From contig JAGBWD010000033.1 in NCBI GenBank assembly GCA_017629985.1, positions 1 to 64,000 on the forward strand: DNA of 64,000 nucleotides. The letters are read 5' to 3'. The first letter of the stretch is position 1; each line of letters begins with the position of its first letter. The DNA is from Alistipes sp. (GTDB lineage: Bacteria; Bacteroidota; Bacteroidia; Bacteroidales; Rikenellaceae). Of this stretch, positions 23,688 to 33,423 are shown piece by piece. The translations under genes and the position numbers were made by a program. The notes under the pieces are model-generated. The model did no database searches and was not told the DNA's origin. It saw only the letters and a program-made list of their open reading frames with translations.

Positions 23688-26428
23688 TGGAGGATAACAG
23701 AGATATTATGGATGTGGAGATTCAAGATGTTGAGTCGCAGGATGCCGAGATGCAGGATACCCCAAAGGGTAAGTATGGAGCATTGACAGGTGCCGAGGAC
23801 TCTATGCGCCGCCTTACGGGCATGTACAAAAACTGGTTTTTGGACTACGCCTCGTATGTTATCCTTGAGCGTGCGGTGCCACACCTTGCCGATGGTCTAA
23901 AGCCTGTGCAGCGCCGTATCCTTCATGCTATGAAGTGCGTGGAGGATGGCCGCTATAATAAGGTTGCTAATGTCGTAGGTCAGGCAATGCAGTATCACCC
24001 TCACGGTGATGCTTCCATCAAGGATGCGCTTGTGCAGCTAGGACAGAAGGGTCTGCTTATAGATATGCAGGGAAACTGGGGTAATATTCTCACAGGTGAT
24101 GAGGCTGCCGCAGCACGTTATATCGAGGCGCGACTATCGAAGTTTGCCCTCGATGTGGTATATAACAAGAAGACTACCGAGTGGATGTTGGCCTATGATG
24201 GCCGTAAGGAGGAGCCTGTGACCCTTCCTATCAAGTTCCCACTCCTTTTGGCGCAGGGCGCTGATGGTATCGCTGTAGGTTTGGCCTCGAAGATTCTCCC
24301 TCACAACTTCAATGAGTTGATAAATGCCTCTATTGCCTACCTCCGAGGTGAGGAGTTTGTGCTTCTTCCCGACTTCCAGACAGGAGGTATCATGGATGCC
24401 AGCAACTACAACGATGGCCTTCGTGGTGGCTCGGTGCGTGTCCGTGCGCGAATCTCGAAGATTGATAAGCGTACGTTGGCAATCACGGAGATTCCCTACA
24501 CTACGACCTCGGAGTCTATCAAGGAGTCTATCATCAAGGCTAACGAAAAGGGTAAGATAAAGATTAAGAAGGTGGATGATAACACTGCCGAGAAGGTGGA
24601 GATTGTTATTCAGGTGGCAGCGGATGAGTCATCGGATAAGACTATCGATGCTCTATATGCCTTCACAGAGTGTGAGGTCTCTATCTCGCCTAACGCCTGC
24701 GTTATCGTTGATGATAAGCCTGTGTTTATGGGCGTGAGCGACATCCTTCGTTACTCTACAGACCACACCAAGGCTCTCCTTGGCCGCGAGCTAGAGATAA
24801 AGCTCGATGAGCTAAATGGAGCGTGGCACGCAGCATCATTGGAGCGTATATTTATCGAGAATAAGCTCTACCAACTTATCGAGGGTTGTCGCACACGTGA
24901 GGCGGCCTATGAGGCTGTTGATGGCGGTCTGGAGCCATTCAAGAAGCAGCTACGTAGGGAGGTTACACTGGAGGATGTGCAGCGTCTTACGGAGCTTAAG
25001 TTCATACGTATATCGCGCTACGATTCGGAGAAGGCCGATAACGAGATAAAGCAGATAGAGCGCGACATTAAGGCTACGAAGCACGACCTGGAGCATCTCA
25101 CCGATTATGCTATAGCCTACTTTGAGCGCATAAAGGAGAGATATGGCGAGGGTAAGGAGCGCCGCACGGAGATTCGCGAGTTCGACACCATCGAGGCGTG
25201 GAAAGTAGCATCTACAAATGCAAAGCTCTATGTAGACCGTGCCGAGGGCTTCTTTGGTATGGGTAAGAGCATGAAGGATGCAGAGTTTGTCTGCGACTGC
25301 TCGAACCTCGATGACGTTATCATTATCCTCAAGGATGGTAGATATAAGATTACGAAGATATCCGAAAAGGCATTCTTCGACAAGGGCATCTACTACATTG
25401 GCATCTACAAGCGTAACGATGAGCGCACGATATACAATATGCTCTATCGCGATGGCCGTGGTGGTGCAATAATGATGAAGCGCTGTGCCATTAAGAGCGT
25501 TACACGCGACAAGGAGTATGACCTTACGAAGGGTACCGCAAAGAGTGAACTCTTGTACTTGTCTGTAAATCCTAATGGTGAGGCAGAGGTACTGCGCATA
25601 TACCTACGTCCTAGGGCGCGCCTCAAGAAGTGTATTATAGACCTCGACCTCTCGACACTAGCTATCAAGGGCCGTCAGAGTGTCGGAAACCTTGTGACAC
25701 GTCACTCCATAAACAAGATAGTGCTTAAGGAGCGTGGTACATCAACTCTTGGTGGTCAGAATATCTGGTATGATGAGGATGTGCGCCGCCTAAATGTCGA
25801 TGGTCGTGGTATATTGCTTGGTGAGTTCAAGGGTGATGATAAGATTGTGGTGTGGACAGCGAAAAATCAGTACTACATCACGGGCTATGACATCCAGCAG
25901 CACTTCCCCGATGACACACTTCGCGTGGAGCGCTTTGTTGCCGACAGGGTATATGCCCTATGTTACTACGATGGCGAGCAGAACTACTACTACATGAAGC
26001 GCTTCCAGCTCGAGGTTAGCGATAAGACGCAGTACTTCTTGGACGAGGGGTCGCCAATGCGTTTTGTGACAATAACATATCGCAAAGGCTCTACGCTCGA
26101 GGTGGTATTTGGCGGTCAGCATAGTCAGCGCCCTACAGAGATGGTCGATGTTGATGAGTTTATCGGCATCAAGAGCCACAGGGCAAAGGGTAAGCGCATA
26201 ACAACATACGAGGTTGATACGTTACGTTTTATAGAACCCGAGGAGCCAGAGGCAGAGGAGGATATAGAGGAGCTAGAGCCTATGGATGTTGTTGATGGTG
26301 GTCAAGATGATATAGATGTTGAGGAGTTGGTAGGTGAGGGCATCGAGGTAGTCCCAGGTGTAGATTATGACTCTCGCGAGGAGGGTGATGATGTGGGATT
26401 CACGGCCGAGCAGCTCGACCTATTCTAA
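23687..26428 (+). CDS. parC: DNA topoisomerase IV subunit A
   Basis: 913 residues. Winged-helix breakage domain with YHPHGDASI and the active-site Tyr145 (in AAARYIEARL), then coiled-coil tower, beta-pinwheel C-terminal domain and an acidic tail (about 850-913, rich in Glu/Asp). The region equivalent to the quinolone-resistance segment, HPHGDASIKDALVQLG, has no obvious resistance change that I can call. A 20-residue acidic lead ([20 protein letters not shown]) precedes the core. Pairs with the overlapping parE. Confidence 0.94.
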   Translation: MEDNRDIMDVEIQDVESQDAEMQDTPKGKYGALTGAEDSMRRLTGMYKNWFLDYASYVILERAVPHLADGLKPVQRRILHAMKCVEDGRYNKVANVVGQAMQYHPHGDASIKDALVQLGQKGLLIDMQGNWGNILTGDEAAAARYIEARLSKFALDVVYNKKTTEWMLAYDGRKEEPVTLPIKFPLLLAQGADGIAVGLASKILPHNFNELINASIAYLRGEEFVLLPDFQTGGIMDASNYNDGLRGGSVRVRARISKIDKRTLAITEIPYTTTSESIKESIIKANEKGKIKIKKVDDNTAEKVEIVIQVAADESSDKTIDALYAFTECEVSISPNACVIVDDKPVFMGVSDILRYSTDHTKALLGRELEIKLDELNGAWHAASLERIFIENKLYQLIEGCRTREAAYEAVDGGLEPFKKQLRREVTLEDVQRLTELKFIRISRYDSEKADNEIKQIERDIKATKHDLEHLTDYAIAYFERIKERYGEGKERRTEIREFDTIEAWKVASTNAKLYVDRAEGFFGMGKSMKDAEFVCDCSNLDDVIIILKDGRYKITKISEKAFFDKGIYYIGIYKRNDERTIYNMLYRDGRGGAIMMKRCAIKSVTRDKEYDLTKGTAKSELLYLSVNPNGEAEVLRIYLRPRARLKKCIIDLDLSTLAIKGRQSVGNLVTRHSINKIVLKERGTSTLGGQNIWYDEDVRRLNVDGRGILLGEFKGDDKIVVWTAKNQYYITGYDIQQHFPDDTLRVERFVADRVYALCYYDGEQNYYYMKRFQLEVSDKTQYFLDEGSPMRFVTITYRKGSTLEVVFGGQHSQRPTEMVDVDEFIGIKSHRAKGKRITTYEVDTLRFIEPEEPEAEEDIEELEPMDVVDGGQDDIDVEELVGEGIEVVPGVDYDSREEGDDVGFTAEQLDLF

Positions 26429-26440
26429 AGATTGGGGTCT

Positions 26441-26956
26441 ATGCTTATCTTTTTGGTGGGATACGCCGGGTGTGGCAAAAGCTCGCTAGGAAAACGTCTG
26501 GCGCGTCACATGGGTAAGAGGTATGTCGATACCGATAAGCTTGTTACCGAGAGCGTTGGAGCCTCCGTAGCCGATATCTTTTACTACGAGGGTGAGGAGT
26601 ACTTTCGTAGTGCGGAGCGTGCGGCGCTCGATGAGCTAGCAAGGAGCAACTTCGATGGTGTTGTTGCCACGGGAGGAGGTCTTGCGGTGTGGTACGATAA
26701 TATGGAGCGTATGAACGAGGTGGGAGTGACCATATACCTACGCCGTAGTCCCCAAAATATTATGTCGCGCCTCACGGAGTATGGACGTGAGAAACGCCCT
26801 ATGTTTCGCGGTAAGAGCGATGAGGAGCTACTTCAGTTTATGACCTCTCACATGGCGGAGCGTGAGCCGCACTACCTTAAGGCGCAGCTGGTGGTGGAGT
26901 GTGACACGATGAGCGATGATGCGGCAGTAGAGTATATAGCAAATAGCATAAAGTAG
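26441..26956 (+). CDS. aroK: Shikimate kinase
   Basis: 171 residues from the ATG at 26441 (MLIFLVGYAGCGKSSLG); a TTG at 26432 is in frame but not needed. P-loop GYAGCGKSS, shikimate-binding YVDTDKL and EEYFRSAE, and the VVATGGGLAVW loop all match. It phosphorylates shikimate at C3 in chorismate synthesis. Twelve nt after parC, 11 nt before murI, in the same transcript. Confidence 0.95.
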   Translation: MLIFLVGYAGCGKSSLGKRLARHMGKRYVDTDKLVTESVGASVADIFYYEGEEYFRSAERAALDELARSNFDGVVATGGGLAVWYDNMERMNEVGVTIYLRRSPQNIMSRLTEYGREKRPMFRGKSDEELLQFMTSHMAEREPHYLKAQLVVECDTMSDDAAVEYIANSIK

Positions 26957-26967
26957 GAGGCAAGAGG

Positions 26968-27753
26968 ATGGATAATCGTGCCATAGGGGTATATGATTCG
27001 GGCTTTGGAGGGTTGTCGGTGTGGCAGGAGCTACGCAGGATGCTCCCCCAGGAGTCGCTCATATATCTTGGTGATGGTAAGAACTGCCCCTATGGAGGGC
27101 GTAGCCGTGAGGAGATTAGGGGCTTTGCCACCGCGGCTGTGGAGCGCCTTGTTGCCGAGGGTGTAAAGATGGTTGTCGTGGGGTGTAACACCGCTACCAC
27201 GGCAGCTGTGGAGCATCTCCGCGCAACGTGGCAAGATATGCCTATCGTGGGCCTTGAGCCTGCGGTGAAGCCGGCATGCCTTACTACACGTACACGCCGC
27301 ATCGCAGTCCTAGCTACGGAGCATAGCCTGAGGAGTGATATGTTTCTGGCCACGGCAGCACGTTATGCCTCGGATGTTGAGGTTGTGAAGGTTGTCGGTG
27401 AGGGCTTTGTGGAGCTTGTGGAGCGTGGCGCGGAACGTAGCCCCGAGGCAGAGGATGCTGTGCGCAGGGTTGTGGAGCCTCTGCTTGGTGAGGGCATAGA
27501 TAAGATTGTGCTAGGATGTACACACTACCCCTTTTTGCGCCCGATAATAGAGCGTGTTATAGACGGTAACGATATAGCAGTTATAGACTCTGGCGAGGCT
27601 GTGGCACGCCGTGTAAAGTGGCTGCTGGAGAGGTATGACATAGCGGCAGATGGCACTAAAATGCCACAATATAGCTTCTTGAGCTTTGCCGATGAAGAGT
27701 ATCGTGAAGCACTAGAGAGACGTGCCGAGAGTATAGCGAGAGAGCTAAAATAA
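26968..27753 (+). CDS. murI: Glutamate racemase
   Basis: 261 residues. Catalytic cysteines lie in GCNTATTAAVE (about 73) and LGCTHYPFL (about 183), with the N-terminal IGVYDSGFGGLSV. It makes D-glutamate for peptidoglycan in the cytoplasm. A good ribosome site (AGGAGG at 26956-26961) precedes it, and ftsK follows after 19 nt. Cell-wall synthesis and chromosome segregation genes are thus co-expressed. Confidence 0.96.
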   Translation: MDNRAIGVYDSGFGGLSVWQELRRMLPQESLIYLGDGKNCPYGGRSREEIRGFATAAVERLVAEGVKMVVVGCNTATTAAVEHLRATWQDMPIVGLEPAVKPACLTTRTRRIAVLATEHSLRSDMFLATAARYASDVEVVKVVGEGFVELVERGAERSPEAEDAVRRVVEPLLGEGIDKIVLGCTHYPFLRPIIERVIDGNDIAVIDSGEAVARRVKWLLERYDIAADGTKMPQYSFLSFADEEYREALERRAESIARELK

Positions 27754-27772
27754 AGATTTATTAGCAAGAGTT

Positions 27773-30328
27773 ATGGAGAAGAAAACGAAGAATAGAGATA
27801 CGGAGGAGGCTGCGGTCTCTACGATTGATAATATACGCCTCATAGCGGGCTTTGTGTTTATGCTTATAGGAGCCTTTCTCTTCTGCTCCATAGTCTCATA
27901 TATCTTCTATTGGAAGCAGGATATGAGCGCTTTGGCAGAGCTGGGACACCCCATGAGCAATCCCGAATTTAACAATATCTGTGGCGAGCTGGGTGCTAAA
28001 GTGGCAAATGGCTTGGTGGGCAATGGCTTTGGACTCTTTGCCCTGGTACTCTCGTTCATAGCCGCTGTGCTAGGATGGCGTCTGTTTCGCTACAAGCCTC
28101 TGCGTCTGCACCGCTTCCTGCTCATCTCCAGCCTTGTGTTGGTTTTAGGCTCTCTGACGCTCGGATTTATCTTCGACACTAGCTGGGGAGTCTTTGGCTC
28201 GGGCCTTGGTGGTGCTTATGGCATTGCACTAGATAGCTACCTCGGAGAGGCCATAGGAAGTGTGGGAACGCTGCTTGTTGTTGTGGCGGGATGGATAGTG
28301 ACAGGACTTCTCATTGACAGAAACTTCCTGCGTACGGTAGATAGTGCTAGTGGTCAGGTTGCTGGGGGTATATGGTCCCTCTCGCGCAACCTCTACAACC
28401 GTTTCCGCAACCGTAAGGGTGGCGATGAGCCAGTGATAAACGAGAAACCAGACGAGGAGCAGACGGAGGAGCAGACGGAGGAGCAGTCCGAAAATCATCC
28501 CGAAGAGCAGACCACCGAGAATGAGGGAGAGAATAATGAGGGTAATGATAGTGAAGAGCAGCGTGAGGAGCATACTACGCCTACGCCAAACAACTATGAC
28601 GATATATTCATCGTTGAGCCTAACGATGGCGGCTCCGAGCAGGATACCGATACCCCGATGACTCCTATCGAGGTGGATGAGATACTAGGTGGTAATACCG
28701 AGGAGAGTGCCGAGGAGCAACCTGCGGAGGATGACCCACAGAAGATTGTGGTGAAGGTGATACACACCGACCCCAAGAGACTAGACGAGGAGGATATCGT
28801 AAACTCCCCATACGACCCTACACTCGACATAGCACACTATGAAATGCCTATGCCGCAACTACTGACCGACTACCGCGAGGTAAACCCTCTCGATGAGGAG
28901 GAGATATTTAGAAATAAGGAGCGTATCCGCGAGACGTTGCACTACTTCCACATACCTATTGTGAGCATGACAGCTACGGTAGGCCCCACTGTGACACTCT
29001 ATGAGATAGTGCAGGAGCAGGGTGTGAAGATATCGCGCATCATGGGCCTTGAGGATGACCTTGCGCAGCACCTAAAGGCGCAGAGCGTGCGTATTATAGC
29101 CCCCATACCTGGTAGGGGAACAATCGGTATCGAGGTGCCAAACAAAACCAAGCAGACCGTATCTATGCGTTCGGCAATATGCTCTCCCGAGTTCCAGAAC
29201 TCAAAGGCGGAGCTTCCTGTAGTCATAGGACGAACCATACAGAACGAGAACTACACCTTTGACCTCGCCAAGCTCCCTCACCTTCTTGTGGCGGGTGCTA
29301 CAGGACAGGGTAAGTCGGTAGGTCTGAATGCGATCATCGCCTCGTTGCTCTACCGCAAGCACCCTTCGGAGTTGAAGTTTGTGCTGATAGACCCCAAGAT
29401 GGTGGAGTTCTCGCTCTACAACCGTCTTGAAAAGCACTTCTTGGCGAAGATGGAGTCGGAGGATGAGGCTATAGTGACCGACTCTAAAAAGGCGGTGAAC
29501 ACCCTAAATGCCCTATGCTCCGAGATGGCTACACGTCTTGAGCTATGTAAGATGGCGGCGGCGAAGAACATCGTGGAGTATAACGAAAAGTTTGTGGCAC
29601 GAAGACTCAATCCCGAAAATGGTCATAGGTTCTTGCCATATATCGTGGTGGTCATAGATGAGTTTGCCGACCTGATAATGACCGCCAAGGAGGTGGAGAA
29701 GCCTGTGATGCGTCTAGCGCAGAAGGCGCGTGCCGTAGGTATTCACCTTATCGTAGCTACGCAGCGTCCCGATGTTAAGGTTATCACCGGAGGTATCAAG
29801 GCTAACTTCCCAGCACGTATCGCCTTTCGTGTGATGCAGATGACCGACTCACGAACTATTATCGACCAGCCAGGTGCTAATCAGCTTATTGGCCGTGGTG
29901 ATATGTTGTTCTTGAGTGGTGGTGAGCCGGTGCGTATACAGTGCGCCTTTATCGACACCCCCGAGGTGGAGCGCCTTGTGGAGCATATAGGCTCGCAGCA
30001 GGGATATAGCTCGGCATATAACCTCCCAGATTATGTCCCAGAGTCGGGAGAGGGTGCTTCGGGCTTTGGCAGTGAGGAGAGTGGTGCGCCACAGAAGTTT
30101 GACCCCAAGTTTGCGGAGATAGCACGTGCCGCGGTGTCGCAGGGTGTGATATCTACCTCGATGATACAACGAGGTTTCGAGGTGGGCTTTAACCGCGCAG
30201 GACGTATCATGATGCAGCTAGAGCGTGCCGGTATAGTAGGCCCACAGGTGGGAGCAAAGCCTCGCGAGATAAAGTTCTATGATTTGCAGTCGCTGGAGGC
30301 AAAGCTTCAGGATTTAGGAGTATTTTAA
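27773..30328 (+). CDS. ftsK: DNA translocase FtsK
   Basis: 851 residues. Four membrane helices (within about 20-185), an acidic Glu/Gln/Thr-rich linker (about 220-310), then the motor: alpha/beta domains with Walker A VAGATGQGKSVGLN (about 505-518) and Walker B YIVVVIDEFADLI, and a C-terminal gamma winged helix (about 780-840) that should read polar DNA motifs. It pumps DNA at the septum so XerCD can resolve chromosome dimers. The lolA-like gene follows, an order common in Bacteroidota. Confidence 0.96.
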   Translation: MEKKTKNRDTEEAAVSTIDNIRLIAGFVFMLIGAFLFCSIVSYIFYWKQDMSALAELGHPMSNPEFNNICGELGAKVANGLVGNGFGLFALVLSFIAAVLGWRLFRYKPLRLHRFLLISSLVLVLGSLTLGFIFDTSWGVFGSGLGGAYGIALDSYLGEAIGSVGTLLVVVAGWIVTGLLIDRNFLRTVDSASGQVAGGIWSLSRNLYNRFRNRKGGDEPVINEKPDEEQTEEQTEEQSENHPEEQTTENEGENNEGNDSEEQREEHTTPTPNNYDDIFIVEPNDGGSEQDTDTPMTPIEVDEILGGNTEESAEEQPAEDDPQKIVVKVIHTDPKRLDEEDIVNSPYDPTLDIAHYEMPMPQLLTDYREVNPLDEEEIFRNKERIRETLHYFHIPIVSMTATVGPTVTLYEIVQEQGVKISRIMGLEDDLAQHLKAQSVRIIAPIPGRGTIGIEVPNKTKQTVSMRSAICSPEFQNSKAELPVVIGRTIQNENYTFDLAKLPHLLVAGATGQGKSVGLNAIIASLLYRKHPSELKFVLIDPKMVEFSLYNRLEKHFLAKMESEDEAIVTDSKKAVNTLNALCSEMATRLELCKMAAAKNIVEYNEKFVARRLNPENGHRFLPYIVVVIDEFADLIMTAKEVEKPVMRLAQKARAVGIHLIVATQRPDVKVITGGIKANFPARIAFRVMQMTDSRTIIDQPGANQLIGRGDMLFLSGGEPVRIQCAFIDTPEVERLVEHIGSQQGYSSAYNLPDYVPESGEGASGFGSEESGAPQKFDPKFAEIARAAVSQGVISTSMIQRGFEVGFNRAGRIMMQLERAGIVGPQVGAKPREIKFYDLQSLEAKLQDLGVF

Positions 30329-30345
30329 TCTGTAGATAAGTGAAT

Positions 30346-30945
30346 ATGAGGAGGATAATGATGATGTGTATGGCGCTTATGACCGTAGTTGCGGCATCGG
30401 CGCAGCAGAGTGCAGAGCAGTGGCTCAAGGCCCTAAATAGTTCACTTGGGGAGTGTTATGCGATGCGTGTAGTGGTGAATACCTCTGCAGATACTATGTC
30501 GGGCTATTATATGGTCGATGGCGATAGCTACTACATCGAGTTGGAGCAGATGGAGGTATACTGCAATGGTAAGGTGCGTCACGAGATAAACAACAGCCGT
30601 AAGGAGGTTACTGTAGATAGTGTAGACCCTAGCTCTGGCGACCTTCTCCAAAATCCTACAAGAGCCTTCGATTTTGTGGCCGATGAGTTTAAGATGAGTG
30701 TTGCCGAGACCACCCCTACGGGATGCGTGGTGAGCCTTATGCCTTTGGATTCTTCATCAGGAGTAGTGGAGATAATACTTGTGCTGCAGCGTAATGGCTC
30801 CAAGGTGCTTCCCAAGAATATTCTCTATGATTATGATGGCGAGTGTTATGCCATTGAGCTGGAGATGGTAGATGTAGGAGCTACAAAGCTTCCTCGTTGG
30901 AACAAGGAGAGCTATAGTGATTACGATATGGTGTCGTTTATATAG
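30346..30945 (+). CDS. lolA: LolA-like outer-membrane lipoprotein carrier
   Basis: 199 residues from the ATG at 30346; a GTG at 30340 is also in frame. Signal peptide (MRRIMMMCMALMTVVAASAQ), then an all-beta body with alternate hydrophobic strands such as SGYYMVDGDSYYIEL. Its place just after ftsK is where Bacteroidota carry a LolA-type gene, and that position plus length supports the call more than any single motif. Such proteins carry lipoproteins across the periplasm. Sequence similarity I can judge is only moderate. Confidence 0.7.
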   Translation: MRRIMMMCMALMTVVAASAQQSAEQWLKALNSSLGECYAMRVVVNTSADTMSGYYMVDGDSYYIELEQMEVYCNGKVRHEINNSRKEVTVDSVDPSSGDLLQNPTRAFDFVADEFKMSVAETTPTGCVVSLMPLDSSSGVVEIILVLQRNGSKVLPKNILYDYDGECYAIELEMVDVGATKLPRWNKESYSDYDMVSFI

Positions 30946-30985
30946 CGAGATAGAGAGTGATAATTATTAATTTAAATACGTAGAA

Positions 30986-31684
30986 ATGAGAAGATTATTT
31001 CTGTTTGCGATGACTGTGATTATGCTTGTTGCATGCCATAAGGAGAGTACAACGTTTGTCGATGACCTTCGCAAGGAGTGCTTCGATGTGGCAACCTTAA
31101 GCATCTATAACTATGGATACTCTAATGGTGATATGGAGTTTAGCTTTTTCCATAATTCGGAGTATGATTATTGGGGTGGCTTTGCACACTCCACGCTCCT
31201 TGATGCTGATGCTGCCAATGGTACCTTTGCAAATCAGTATGCCGCCTATAATACCCATGCAGCATCGGGCAATGGCTTCCTGTTGTATTACTACGATAGC
31301 TATAACGACCCATGCGACATCCTCTTTAATAAGGGTATAGAGCTTATGAGTGTCAAACTCAATCTCACCACCTATACCTATGCCTCTATCACCAACGAGG
31401 ATATAAACGCCTTTGCTCGTGCCTTCACCGATGGCGATTATCTCAAGGTGATATTTACGGCTCTTGATTCCTCATTCACGCCTACGGCTGATAGCACCGA
31501 GTGCTATATTGTAGACTATCGCGATGGTAAGCGCTTTGTTGCTGATAGCTGGAACTCCTTTGCCCTTGGCGTAGGCTCCAAGCATGGCGTGCGTGTCACT
31601 ATTGAGACCTCCGATGTTGGTGATTATGGAGCAAATACACCGTTGTATGTATGTCTTGATGACCTTACATATAAGGTTCTTTAA
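30986..31684 (+). CDS. DUF4465 domain lipoprotein
   Basis: 232 residues. Lipoprotein signal with lipobox LVAC (Cys17). The body carries the Trp-Gly-Gly-Phe then Asn-Gln-Tyr-Ala-Ala-Tyr motifs (WGGFAHS, FANQYAAYN) of DUF4465, a beta-sandwich found in Bacteroidota lipoproteins and in some PEP-CTERM proteins. Function unknown; surface ligand binding has been suggested for the fold and is only inference here. The gap to the next gene holds a separate promoter. Confidence 0.8.
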   Translation: MRRLFLFAMTVIMLVACHKESTTFVDDLRKECFDVATLSIYNYGYSNGDMEFSFFHNSEYDYWGGFAHSTLLDADAANGTFANQYAAYNTHAASGNGFLLYYYDSYNDPCDILFNKGIELMSVKLNLTTYTYASITNEDINAFARAFTDGDYLKVIFTALDSSFTPTADSTECYIVDYRDGKRFVADSWNSFALGVGSKHGVRVTIETSDVGDYGANTPLYVCLDDLTYKVL

Positions 31685-31715
31685 TGTAATAGTGGGTTGT
31701 TTCATATTTTTTTAC

Positions 31716-31723
31716 TACCTTTG
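31716..31723 (+). promoter_or_regulatory. -7 element upstream of the unknown Pro/Glu-rich gene
   Basis: TACCTTTG, with GTTG 17 nt upstream (spacing slightly short). The start codon at 31756 is about 33 nt downstream. Confidence 0.55.
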
Positions 31724-31755
31724 GTTAAGTTATATATCTTATTATAGTATCGACT

Positions 31756-32694
31756 ATGGGATTAAAGAGTATAGATGAGCGTTTGTCGCGTGTGGCGACT
31801 ATCATAAATGGTTGGAGTGGCGCGAAGCACGTACCTAGTATAGAGCGAGACTTGGCGCTGGAGCATCTGCGACAGATATACGATGAGGTGTTGGGATATA
31901 CGCCCGATGAGGAGGTTGCGGAGCCTGCTATAGCTCCTGCTGTAACCCCTGTGGTGGTTGAGGCACCCATCGTGGAGCAGAGGGTGGAGGAGCCAGCCTC
32001 GTTGCGCGACATAGTCGAGGAGTTTGATGACGCACTAGATATAGACGCCCTGCTAGGCATAGGTGCAGAGCCAGAGCCTGCAGTGGAGGAGTCGGCAGAG
32101 CCTGCAGAGTCTGCAGAGTCTATAGAGCCTATACAACCTGTAGTAGAGGAGCCTGCAGAGAGTAGCTCCGAGGAGGGTAGTGCTGTGGGTGCATTGTTTG
32201 CTTTGGAGGATATTCCTGTGCGCATGAAGCGTGGCCGTAAGATGGTGCAACTCTATAACGATGACTATACCCCACGTGCTGTAGTGCCAGAGCCAAAACC
32301 AGAGCCAAAGCCAGAGCCAAAACCCGAGCCAGTGGTGGAGAGTCTCCCAAAGGAGGTTGTGTCATCTAGTGAGGAGCCAAAGCCAGCAATTCTTGGCGAG
32401 GTGCTTCGTGGTGATGTCACCACGCTTGCAGATAGCATGGCTTCGGAGGAGCCTACAACACCATTTAACCGCATTACGGAGCTTCGCAATGCCATTGGCC
32501 TTAACGATAGGTTTCTTATGATTCGCGACCTCTTTGGTGGTGATGTAGATCGCTACGAGGCTACGATAGATACCCTCGATGAGTTTGAGGAGCTTGATGA
32601 GTGTATGATATACATCGTTGAGAACTTTCACTGGAACCCCGATTCCGAGGCGGCAAAGCTCATAGTATCGTTATTGGAACGTAAACTAGCATAA
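31756..32694 (+). CDS. Unknown cytoplasmic protein with Pro/Glu-rich linker
   Basis: 312 residues, no family recognised by name. Three parts: a helical N-terminus (about 1-55), a long acidic, disordered linker (about 55-230) with PA-E repeats and the run EPKPEPKPEPKPEP, and a compact C-terminal helical domain (about 235-312; IGLNDRFLMIRDLFGGDVDR). The C-terminal part looks like the conserved functional piece, and I believe similar proteins occur beside rsmI in other Bacteroidales. No signal peptide. Nine nt before rsmI, so co-expressed. Confidence 0.75.
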   Translation: MGLKSIDERLSRVATIINGWSGAKHVPSIERDLALEHLRQIYDEVLGYTPDEEVAEPAIAPAVTPVVVEAPIVEQRVEEPASLRDIVEEFDDALDIDALLGIGAEPEPAVEESAEPAESAESIEPIQPVVEEPAESSSEEGSAVGALFALEDIPVRMKRGRKMVQLYNDDYTPRAVVPEPKPEPKPEPKPEPVVESLPKEVVSSSEEPKPAILGEVLRGDVTTLADSMASEEPTTPFNRITELRNAIGLNDRFLMIRDLFGGDVDRYEATIDTLDEFEELDECMIYIVENFHWNPDSEAAKLIVSLLERKLA

Positions 32695-32703
32695 TAGAGG
32701 AAC

Positions 32704-33411
32704 ATGGCAAAGTTATATGTAGTGCCTACACCTATAGGCAACCTCGAGGATATCACACTTCGAGCAATTACAGTTCTCAAGGAGGTGGACTTTATCCTTG
32801 CCGAGGATACACGTACCACATCTCACCTTTTGCGTCACCTAGGCATCGAGAAGCCGATGCACTCACACCATAAGTTTAACGAACATGCTACGGTAGGTCG
32901 CGTTGCCGAGGCTATAAATAGCGGTCGCGATGTGGCTTTGGTGTCGGATGCTGGTACACCTGGCATCTCCGACCCTGGCTTCTTGCTAGTACGCAAGTGC
33001 GTGGAGGAGGGTATCGAGGTTGTTACGTTACCTGGAGCTACGGCACTCATCCCTGCTGTCGTGCAGAGTGGATTTCCATGTGATAGATTCTGCTTCGAGG
33101 GCTTCCTGCCACAAAAGAAGGGACGTATGAAGCGCCTCGAGGAGTTATCTACAGAGCCACGTACGGTGGTCTTTTACGAATCTCCCTACCGCGTTGTTAA
33201 GTGCTTGGAGCAGCTTGCCGAGAGCTTTGGTGCGGAGCGCCGTGTGGCTGTTGTGAGGGAGATTACCAAGAAGTTTGAGGAGACGGTGCGTGGCACTGTG
33301 GCCGAGGCTCTTGAGCATTTCCGTAGCCACGAACCCAAGGGCGAGTTTGTCATCGTTGTAGAGGGTTATGACGCAAAGCGTAAGCCTCACGAGGAGCAGG
33401 ACGAGGAGTAA
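32704..33411 (+). CDS. rsmI: 16S rRNA (cytidine(1402)-2'-O)-methyltransferase
   Basis: 235 residues. The N-terminal LYVVPTPIGNLEDITLRA and LAEDTRTTSHLLRHLGI, and the SAM-pocket VSDAGTPGISDPG, are diagnostic. It 2'-O-methylates C1402 of 16S rRNA in the decoding centre. The C-terminal 30 residues are lysine/glutamate rich. Same transcript as the unknown gene before it and the glycosyltransferase 12 nt after it. Confidence 0.96.
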   Translation: MAKLYVVPTPIGNLEDITLRAITVLKEVDFILAEDTRTTSHLLRHLGIEKPMHSHHKFNEHATVGRVAEAINSGRDVALVSDAGTPGISDPGFLLVRKCVEEGIEVVTLPGATALIPAVVQSGFPCDRFCFEGFLPQKKGRMKRLEELSTEPRTVVFYESPYRVVKCLEQLAESFGAERRVAVVREITKKFEETVRGTVAEALEHFRSHEPKGEFVIVVEGYDAKRKPHEEQDEE

Positions 33412-33423
33412 TCCCTACAGATT

